DNA from: Porites lobata
Taxonomy: Eukaryota; Cnidaria; Anthozoa; Scleractinia; Poritidae
DNA: 64,000 bases
Direction of reading: 5' to 3'
Assembly: GCA_942486035.1 (NCBI GenBank)
Contig: CALNXK010000109.1
Location: 409,501-473,500 of the forward strand
Shown here: positions 1 through 10,700 of the stretch, piece after piece
How the letters are laid out: every line of letters begins with the position of its first letter
Numbering within the stretch: the first letter of the stretch is position 1
Translations under genes and position numbers: made by a program
The notes under the pieces: generated by a model
Databases searched by the model: none
What the model saw: only the letters and a program-made list of their open reading frames with translations
What the model was told of the DNA's origin: nothing

Positions 1-1148
1 CCATGGTGTGGTATTTGCCATGCATGGCCTGCCGGGGTAAGCCATTTGTCTCTGTAAAATTTCACATTTTGTACTACTTTTTAAAAAAGGCGGAATACAA
101 CACCAAGAGGATGATGCCGTATACTGCTGCTTATAAGTCCCCCAACTAACAAGCCCCCCATTTATAGGCCCACATCCACCTGTAAAAACGAAATAAAAAC
201 AATACATCCGAATATGACCCCTCAGGATATAAGCTATCATTGTGATAAATTCGATTTTTTATGACGTTTTGAAGCCTTGATTAAAGCCCGTGTATTTTGA
301 TTAGCATAGCTGTAAATAGCCTTTTTCGAAGCGATTTTCCATTCCGCTCGGATGCAAGCCTTCCTGAAAGCCCTTACGAAGATCTTTAAGGCCAGGCCTT
401 ATAAGCAAGAGGGTTTAGAAAATTCGTATTCTGTTACTGAAAAATAACACCGTCCTAGTATAAGTCCAGCCAGTCTAAAGTGTAAGCACGGCACTGTGTA
501 ATGTTTGGGAAAGAAGAGGAACATGGCTTGGTCTGGCTTTATTCCCTGGCTTTAGTGGAGATGCCCACTCATGGAGACTGTTCGGTATAACTGCTAAGGT
601 CTAACCTTTTGGTTTTCTGCAGTCAGCTCCAGTTCACTCTAATTCCTGTATCTTTAACAAAGTCTTAATCACAGCGATGTGCTATCAACCGACACTCGAG
701 TGATATGTCGACCGATAACGCGGTTGTAGGATTAATCCACACACTGATTGGTTATCGTTGGCACACCTTAATTTCTATTGACCGGAAAACTATCCGCTCA
801 CTGCGAGTTGTTGCTTGCGAAGGTAATGCCCTCGCTCCTTGGCCTTCTTGAGAACATCGAGAGCGCGAGCAGCGCGACCTCGCATTCGTTTAGAAGGCCG
901 AGGAGCGAGAACCTTGCAATGCAAACGTTTTTACGGCTTCGTCACGCGAAGAACGTCTGCATGGAAGGCTAAGGAGCAACGTCTTTATTCGTTTTTTGTT
1001 TTGGTTTTTGTTCTGTTTTGCTTGGGTTTGTTTTTTTTTTGTTTTGGTTTGTTTTGTTTTTAAAATGCAACTTTCCATTGTTTTTGGAACTAGTAAGTCA
1101 TTATTGTGTCCACTGAAGTAGAACAGTAAGTTGTTATTCGTAATAATA
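1..1148. other. KIF22 intron or unresolved sequence
   Basis: No exon that I can support. The first recognisable KIF22 exon begins at 1756, so this stretch is probably an intron after the motor-domain exons, which lie outside the window. It holds a GT-rich low-complexity run at about 990-1062 and short open frames that look like chance. Nothing else stands out. Confidence 0.5.
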
Positions 1149-1370
1149 GGGACCTTAAGCAACAGCGTTTTTGAGCGACGGACGTCAACCGGAAGTGGAC
1201 TTTTTGCATCATTAGGCAGTGGTTTGGTTCAAACTCTCGGGTAAATCGTCTTTATAAGAGAAAAGAAACTTAGAAATACAAATTTTTTTAACTTCAAGGC
1301 ATATTAAAAGGGAGAAGGCCTTACTTCCGGTTGACGTGCGTTGCTCAAAAACGTCTTTGCTTAAGATTCC
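1149..1370. mobile_element. MITE with GGGACCTTAAGCAA-type TIRs
   Basis: The left end (GGGACCTTAAGCAACAGCG) and the right end (CTTTGCTTAAGATTCC) are inverted copies. Inside them, a second inverted pair (CGGACGTCAACCGGAAGT / CTTCCGGTTGACGTGCG) continues the arms. TA dinucleotides flank both ends (1147-1148 and 1371-1372), which fits a TA target duplication. No coding capacity. The outer motif is shared with the element at 36875-37229. Superfamily not assigned. Confidence 0.75.
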
Positions 1371-1755
1371 TAATGTCCTCCTGTTCCATCTTAATGATCT
1401 CCTCCTTCATTTATTGAATTTGTATAGATTAAATTATTTGCTCTCTAAAATTTTTTTATAAAGATTAAGTTATCCAGCTAATATAAAATGAGGAGAGCAT
1501 TGTTAAAATTACAATGTTCGGACTTGAAGATAGCTTCGACATAACCCTTATACATCTGGTACTGAAAATAAAAACTGCTATTGAGCTAAATGGGACACAA
1601 GTGCATGAAAAGACCATTAACATACAACCAACCCTTCGGCACTGTAAAGGCTTCAAGCGTGCGTCGCTTTTAGAAGCGCCCAGGGGAAGATCTAAAATGA
1701 GACCACAGGGTTTACATTTTACTGTATGATGCTAATGTTTTGCTTCATTTTTTAG

Positions 1756-4700
1756 ACAAGTCCATGGCGTTTAAAAGACCCGCCTCAGAGTCCATGGCGC
1801 AGAGACAGGTAATCTCGTTTTAAAAAACGTTTTATAAAACGGATGTTTGCACGGAAGAGATATTTTACAAAGGAAAACGTTGAAGCTTGTTGGAAAAAAC
1901 TATGTAACACAGTGGCTTAACACCTGTATTCATCATCTATTAATTTTTCTTGTAGGCTAAGCGTCTAAAATCAGATGATAGTAAAGCATCACAAGACCTT
2001 TCAAAGGTGCGTTCTGTCGAAAAAGTTATTTTCTTTCCTTAGGATGCATAGCCCAGCAGAATTCCCTGAAGTACCCTCTCTCCAAGGATTTTCCCGCCTT
2101 GCTCGCTAGAAATTAAGGTAGAGAAAACCCAGTGAAAAGCCAACAAAATTTTGTTCTCTGGGTTTTGTGGAGATTATATTCAGATATTTCACACCGAACA
2201 TCATTCAGTTGTTGATCGCCTTCATTTCTTCAATCCCCGTCCCAAAATCTAGATCCCGTGGCGTAAAGTACATAGAGCATGCTATGGCATGCTATGGTTG
2301 TCTTGCCTTGACTGAATCCCGCCCGGCTGTGGGATAAAAGTTGTTACTACCGTGAAAGGCCATGAGGGTCAACCTTCTAGCCGAGATGTATGAAAAGTGG
2401 TTCACCCAGGGTAACTCGGGTAGGCGAAGGACCCTTCCACCCGGGACAAGTTTTCCTCATATAAACAGGACCTTCAAATGAAAGATGCTGAAATAAAATT
2501 GGTCTGTGAAAATCGTCAAAAGTCGTGGAATAATCATTAAATTGGTTGATTCTGATCAATAGTAACCCTGTCAGGACTTGATTAATAGCTTTCGAGCAGG
2601 TTTTCCATTTGGAGGATTATCGTGAGATGTCACGCGAAAGATGACGCGTGAGAGAAGTCGCCCCTCCTCCCTCCCCCCCTCGCAGTTTTGGATCTGCCTC
2701 GCGCGTTCCGGAGAGCTTGTTTGCAGGTTATAGAAGATGTTAATACAAATGATGTTTGCATCTGTATCAGCTATTGGCCAAAGCGGAAAATGCTATATTA
2801 TTGAACTGCCCGTGCAGTGTATGCAAATAAAGGAGGAGTTGATACTACTCGTATAAATCGTGCTAAGAACAAGATATTGCAATAGTCGGCTCTACATGGA
2901 GCACCACTAAAACGGAAATTTAAAGAATAGTATGGTATTTTCCGCTTTGGCCAATTGTTGCCACATTTTCCGTTTATAGGACATTCAAAAAATATCGGAC
3001 GATTTGATTTCATATTTTTAGCAGCTGTTCACTGAAATTTCAGACAGCAAATTAACTTTAATATTGGTACTGTTGTTCCCAATTTGTAGCCTCTCCGTGC
3101 CGTCATAACAGCAGTTAGTGTCCCTCAGCAAGTCAATTTACCAGCGGGAATTCTGAGGTGAGTCACCTGCGACTTTGTTTCATTATTTGCTTTGAGCTAC
3201 TCTGAAAATAAATAACTGAATCATATATAAATACTCAGTTGATTATAATGGTACCATGATCACAAAACAAAGTGCCGGTCTCTTCTTCTCCCACGAGATC
3301 GAATTGGAATTTTAGAAGTGCTATTTTTTTAAGGAGTGGGGCGCTAGGCAGGGGGAGGGGGGACGGGGGTGGCGTAATTAACCGAAGGAAATCTGTCGGG
3401 GAGCCGGAAAGATAGCCTGCGAGAGTATCCGGTTTTTTCTGCTCAAGTTTCTAGTTTCACCCGTAGAAACTTGAGCCGAAAAAACCGGATGCTTTCGCAG
3501 GCTACCAGAAAGAGAACTAACAAGAAAGTGAACCCACCTGTGACTTGTTCAGTTCTAAAATCCGGAACACCCCGAAAACATGGTACTGTAGGTAAAAACG
3601 TGAAGAGAAAAACACATTTGAGTAGCATTAGTGGATATCTCTTCCGGAGCGGCGTAAGGCTTGCGATCCATCACCAGCCTGAGCACCACTTCGCCATTGC
3701 GGAATTGCTGCTGAGGTATGATTTGATTTGCAGCTATATGGCAACATTTAACCGTTTCGAGTTAGTGTTTTACCCTAATCACTATTCTCAGAGCTTAACC
3801 TTAATCATATAGTCATAGCTTAATCCTAACCTCTATATTTTCAGAGCTTCACCAGAATCACTACAACAAGTGCTTAATCCTAATCACTGTAGTTTGTGCT
3901 GACTTTCATACAAGAAATTAGTTTGTGTGGGTATCATAAGGTGTCCAGTGAACACCTATCCGATATATGACGCGGCACTTTGGAGATCAGCGCGGGCGCA
4001 GCTTCGTTCCGTTACAGAAATCACACTGAAATCACGCTTCGTATGTGTGAATAGAAGCCCTATCCCGTATGGTTTTCGATTCGGCGCAAAAGCAATCCTA
4101 TATAGGGTGAACACAGCCTAAATCAAATGTAGATCGGAGTTCAAGTCAATTAATTTCTGGTTGTTCGCTCTGGGTGATCAGAGTGTATTTAGTTCTTGCA
4201 GTCGTAAAATTTTCGAGGCAGGGGCGATCCCCTTTTAAGGTAATTAATGTTTGACATCAACTCTCTCCTAAACGTAAAGCCAAGTTGGTTTTTTCTCAGC
4301 CCTCTTAGGGCAGAGCAGCAGAAGTTACAGGAGCGCTTGGCTGTCTTGGAAAGACTCGCCCTTGAGCATGCTGATTCACAAAAAAAATCCCGGAGTACTA
4401 AGGGCGACTTACCTAAAGGTGAGCATATTTAAATGATATAATTGTAAAATTTTTATTTAGAATCTTCTAGCTGCAGAGCGCACTACCGCAATAAGAATAA
4501 CGAGAAATGTAACAGCGAAATGCTTTGAGATTATAGTGAACAAGGAAATGTACGAACTTTCCTAGCGTTATTGTCTTTAGTTCATAGTGTGGGTGCGGAT
4601 TTGCTTCCAAATAAATGGCTTTCAACTACACGGGGCTTCTAATCCTTTGGTGATTGCATCGTCGCCCCGTTACATGGCTAGAGGGTGAGCATTGCATGGT

Positions 4701-7700
4701 TGCGGACAGGTACCATCACCAAATGAAGTCACTCAAAAGATTAAAAAGACCCTGAGCAATACCAACACCACAAGAAAAAACGAACCAACAATAGTTTGCG
4801 CAACATCACGAAAAAGCCGGCAATGTTACTTTCCAGTGTGAACAAATCTATTTAAATTAATAATATTCGTTGATCTTTATCAACAGAGACTAGTACCGCA
4901 CGGCCGACTACACCTTCAAAACAAAATTCTGGCCAACAAACGGCAGGTCGTTTTCCTTTTAAAGAAGTTAATAGATCAGATGTATGTGACTCGCCTGATT
5001 GTATAATCATCTCACCACCAGCAAGAAAGCAGGTGGGTTGTTAAGCTAGAAATTAGGTTGAGCTTGACTGAGGTCCCAAAAACTTTTTGAATTGTTTTTG
5101 CCTGTCTGCACAAAAACGCGAAAGTCATTGAAAACGGTACCATCTTTGATGAGAGCATGCGCGCTTACTTGTATCCAACACCTTGACGTAATCTTTTTGA
5201 AAAGACACATTTTCGGTGACGGTTTTCACCGGCTACGTGTGGACGGTAGGGCAAACGAGAGAAACAGATCTCCGTTCTCAAACAAAAACGGACGGGGCCT
5301 GAGAACTGGAAAATGCTTGCTAACTCAATTGGTTAGAATCGCAGAGGTCAAGGGCTCGTATCCCGGCAAGCCTGAATTTTTTTAGGCTCTCTTTTGGCAA
5401 CTGCATAAATTGCTTATTTATTTGCGTTGATCTTCTCTACATTATTTTCTTCATCCCGCGGTTCAAATGTACGAAATTCCTAAATTCATCATCTTTTTTA
5501 ACTCAACTGTTAACCGTTCACTCTCTTTTTCAATTGAAGGCGAACTCTCACGAAATTAAATTTCAAAGAGTCATATCCAGGTTCAGAAATAGAAAGGGAA
5601 ATTGGTCGTCATTTGTTAACCTTCTCCATAAACGCTGGGTTGTTCACAGTCCCATATTTTTCCGTAAAATGTTCGAAATCAAGCGCTTACCGTTACGAGA
5701 GGCCATTCCTCCCTCCCCCACCTGGATAAAGTCCCGACGCCTCACTCACACTTCGGTACATTTGAAATCAAAATGGCCGCCTGTAATGCTAAGCGCTCGA
5801 TCTCGGCGATCTTATGGAAAAATAGGGGTTTATGCCGGAACAGTCTAATAAAACGCAAAAACGAGGCGATTTGAAGTCCCAGTCGTGCAGCGAGTAGAGA
5901 TGTTATTTTCTTAATTAAACCCTAATGAACCGATTATAAAAACGCTGCAATTTTTAGTAATTTTGACACGAAAGCCAAGTTTGACAGAATCTGAAGTTTT
6001 GTTACATTTTTAATCATCGATAATTGCTGTTTTACGTTGTGCAACTGAAAAGAAGGCTCTTGGTTCCGCAGTTCTTTCACGGAAAGCAGCTGATAGAAGG
6101 GTCGTTCACAGGCGGTCCTGTAAGAACAGACCTGGTGATTTAAGTTTGAGACCTGCCTCTAGTATAAGTATCCTGTTTCTTACCGTCAGTGATAACGTTT
6201 TTGCACTTTTTTCTGTCTTTCTACAGAAAGCCACTCTAATAGAAAATTTTAACGTCAAGATAAACCTTCATCTTCAGGAAACACATCGTAAGAAACAGAT
6301 TAACCTAAATTTTACCGATCATACTATTAGTCATGACGTTCCGTTCTTGTCCTGCTGGGCTTGTTTAGTGCAAAATATGTTGTGCTGCGTGTTAGGGACA
6401 TTTCGTGGGATTACCCCTTCCGGTGCAGTGACCCCCAGGGATAGTCTGGATGGGAAAGTGTTTATAGTAATTGTTGAGAGAAACAACAAGCCTGTGTAAA
6501 CTCTAGCCTGCGAACGCGGACGTATTTCCGGTCTTACTTTTCGGGTGGAGAGAAGCGACGACCGGAAATTCGTCTGCGTTTGCAGGCTAGCGTAAACTCC
6601 TGGGTTAATAATTTTCTTGACAAGTAAAATCGCGACCCTTTAAATTCCAAGATGATTACGACTTAAAAATTCGAGTAATTTCCTACAGATGTCCCCGTAA
6701 TTTCATTCTTTAATGTATTACATGTTACAAAAGATTGCTGTTTCTTAAGGAGGAACCAAATTCGGTCTCACCAGCTAGGAGTGATGGAATTCCTTAAATG
6801 AAATCTAAGTCAGCTGTCTGAATTTTTCTTGACCTGCACGGATCCAAAAAAACTGCAAATGGTTACAGTTTTTTTTTTTCTTAAGATTTGAGTTCCGCCA
6901 CGTTCTCGGCGGTTAACGAATCCGTTTTTGCAATTTTTCGTTTCTTTCGCGGTAGCCTGTACAATAGGTGTCGAATAGGTGCTATATACTTCTTTCTTTG
7001 TCCCCCGACTGTTCCTCTCTCGCACTGGGGTAAATAACGCCCTCTGTGTATTAATGTGGTTACTTTTGTCTAACGAATCTAAGAATCTGTAATCCAGGAT
7101 TATACACCAACGCAATCTAATTGTTTTGATAGGGAAAGAGTTGTTGTCGGTATTAAACAACGGAACAATTAAGGAACTTAAGAAGCTCCAAGGTGTTGGC
7201 GAAAAACGTGCACGACTGATTGTAGACTGGAGAACACTTCATGGGCCTTTTCAACAGGTAAACAAATACAGTGAAAACCTGCGAGTAAGAACCTGTTAGG
7301 CTAAAATTTACCACTTAAGCCCACTCTATACAAGAACCTGTTTAGCCTAAAATTTGAAACGGGTTGTTTTCTGAAATCTATTGAAATATTCCGTACACTT
7401 CGGCCAATTATTTTATGGCATTACAATACATGTATGTTACGTTCCGAAGGAGGATTTCAAAATTCTTGTGGTCCAGTTCTTCCTACAGTTATTTTTACGT
7501 AAATACAGGGCTTCTGATATTTCGCGGAAAAAAAAACAAAATTTCGCGGGATTTTCAGGGGCAAATTCGCGGGAAAAAAGTCAAAATTCGCGGCACAATC
7601 GGCCGATTTCGGGCGATTTTCGAGGGAGAGACGTCAAAATTCGAGAAAAATCGGCCCATTTCGCGGGATTTTAGCGGAAAAAAGTCAATTTTCGAAGGAT

Positions 7701-10700
7701 TTTCAGGGGCAAGTTCTTAGGAAAATCGGCCGATTTCACGGGAAATTTCGGGGGGAAACTTCGCCAAGAAACAATCAGTAAAAAACAGCCGATTTCGCTG
7801 GGATTTTTTTGGCAAATTTGGCTAAAATCGATCAATTTTGCGTCGATATGACCAGCGTCGGTGAACGTTTTTGTTGCAGGGATAATCATTTGCTCTTTCA
7901 ACAACAGTTCGCTCGAGAAATGAGCGAAATGTTAAAGCAATTAACATTATGGTTAGTGCCCAGTTTTTCGCAACGTTCATCTAAAAACGCCTGGTAGTTT
8001 TGGGACGTTGTTTACTCGTTGCAGTGACGAAGTTTCAAGCTAAATTTGGACGTTTGGGGTGAATAAAACCGGTCTGATAGCCAAGATAAGTATTAAATAT
8101 GTTTTGCCGATATGTATTTGGAAATATTTCTGGCGGATTTCGCGGTATTTCGCGTTTTTTTGGGAATTTCGCGGAAATACCTGAATTTCGCGGGTCCGCG
8201 ACCGCGCGAAATATCAGAAGCCCTGTAAATACTAATTTGGTGTGTAGATTTTACATAAAGAATACCACTAAATACCACTAAATACTCTTGGAGCTCTAAA
8301 ATGTTTTTTTTTCTCCGTTTATGTAAGAACCTGTTTAGGCTGACTTAAAAATATGCAGGTTCTTACTTGCGGGTCTTACTGTAATTCTGTTTACGTTTCA
8401 CAACGCGAGAGCCACTTGCTTTTGCATATTATGGTGAATTTCAAAGGTTCGATAAAGAGATTGCCTGAATAAACAATTGCTTAAAAAGAAGGTATCCGGG
8501 GAGTTTCGTGATGCACCGATTTTAACTTAGAATTAGTTCACAAGATTTATTGAAGTTGGTACTGAAGAGCTCAAAGACCCACTATGGACTCGATCGATCT
8601 GTGGCATTTGGTTCGTCAACTCAAACTTCAAAGTTTGTACAGTTCGTAATCTCCTGCCCGGCTTTTGCCTTCATCATCGGAGGGTGATGTTTGATCAAAC
8701 AGCCATGTGCTGATAAAAGACGATAATTAGAAAATATTTGCTGTTCCTTAAATATGTTGCCTTTTTCATCTCACGAAGTTTGCTGCCTAGAGAGATTAAA
8801 GACCTTTAGATTCTAAGACGAGGGACAACAAGAACTTTCTCAATAATAACACCTCGGTCACACTCGGGCTAGAATCGTGCTTGCTTGTTTGGTCAATTTT
8901 TGTTTATCTAGCAAATTCCTAGCTTATTACAAATGTGACCGACCAAACCTGGCATTGCTTGTTTGCTTAGTAAAGAAGGCGGAGTTGCTTAAACTTCAAA
9001 AGAACCGCAGCTCAACTCAAGAGCACTGCAAAGTGCTCTTGAGCTGAGCTACAATCCTGGTCAAAACGTTTGGGACACTTTGTGGTTCAGGTGAGGAAAA
9101 TGTATTTCCCTCTCTGAACAGTGTTGGTTGTTACAAGTCAAACACTTTTTACATATTTTGCATACGCTAAGGACCTCAACTTTGCTCAGGGGGGCTGGGG
9201 GAAAAATCTGGATGGATGGAGGGATGGGTGGGTGGGTGAGCGGGCGGGCAGACGGACGGACGGACGGACGGACAGACGGAACTATCGACATTATTAAAAA
9301 AAATATAAATAAAAAGTTGCTTTCCACGAATGCCGTGCCCTAGAGTACTTGTTTAAGAAGACATTCGTGTTTATGATTGTGTATCGCAGGTTAGAAGTAA
9401 ATTCCATAGAAATACACGTGAAAAAGGGGAGGTGTCCCAAAACCTTTTGGCCGGGATTGTAGATAAACAATTAACCAATCAGGACAGGCATTGTTTGACA
9501 GCTTCATCTAACCTTTATTTTGGCGCATTAACAAGTGCATGCAGACTGTTGAGTGTCGTGAGTTTTTTTTTCTCTTCAAAATATGTCAAGCTCGAGGACT
9601 CCGTCTCCGTTTGAGAGTTCAATCTCAAGGACTTCGTCAATTCCATCTCCCATTCCGTTTAGCGAGGTACCGAGACAGTTTACAAAATTTTCCGGAACGA
9701 GTTATCCACCACCTTTGGTGCCTCATGTTGCGTTTTAAAGACCATATGCGAATGGTTTTATACCAAACCTTTCTGGTGATTCAGCTGCAGCAAGTGTTCC
9801 AACCTGGTGTTTTGAAGGAACACCTGTCGCCGTCTTCTTCTTTGCTTGCGTGGGAGTAAAGTGCGAAAAAAGGTTCAAACAGAAGCATTTAGAATTTGTC
9901 CATATCGAAACGTGTGTTACATAAATAAGTAAGCTGCTGTTCTTTCAATGTGACCAGTTCCCGCTTGCTCGAATCTCTAGCACGTACTTAGGTTTGCTTG
10001 TCTGACGTCACAAGAGTGATTTCAAGCGAAAGTGTGACCGCGAGGAATTTGGTGCGCGCGCGTGAACCCGAGTCATTTTGGCGGGAAAACGTGCTAGCCG
10101 TCATCATTCTACTAAGAGTTTTAGCGTGAATGTCGTAGTGGCGGAAACAAGTTATCAGATGTTAGAAAAATTATTATTTTTATACGATCGGAAGATCGCT
10201 TAACTTCCTTCAATACGCTCTTCTCACTTATGGTAATATGCCCGTCTAACCTCGTTTTTGAGTAAAAAGTCCTTTGAAATGCTAATCAGACGACGTTTTC
10301 GTATTTGAATTTCAAAAGAATTTTTACCCGTAAACGAGGTTAGACGGGCATATTACCATAAGTGAGAAGAGCGTATAAAGAAAACAGTTCTAACTTTTAC
10401 GGGCGAAAAAAGTACAATGATGCTTTCCGGAGTGTCTATTTTTTTGAGAATAATTTGAAAAAAACTCTCAGTCAAATCTCGTCCTCAGATCTGAAGGTCT
10501 CTATGGAACTTAACCCTAGCTCCGCGGCTCTTACCACTTCTGTACTCTTCTAATTTTTAGGTGCATGAGTTGAAACTGATAGATGGATTTACTGAAAAGA
10601 TGGTCTCCACATTCCTTAAGGTACGAAATGAAATGTGCCAGTTTTTTCCGGGATATACATGAACGCTGGGGCGTTCCTGGGCATTTTCCAGCTTTAATCC

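Noticed and set aside
778..1162. Overlapping short frames on both strands
   Set aside because: They cross a T/GT-rich low-complexity tract and show no domain or splice context.
5315..5372. Possible functional tRNA gene
   Set aside because: The A and B boxes are present but the anticodon arm is deleted, so it is a SINE remnant. The same holds for 21665 and 34940.
6146..6499. 117-codon plus-strand frame in a KIF22 intron
   Set aside because: No domain, and phases of the exons at 6053-6119 and 7133-7257 join directly without it.
9128..9343. Small basic protein with DGRTDGRTDG repeats
   Set aside because: Direct translation of a tetranucleotide microsatellite.
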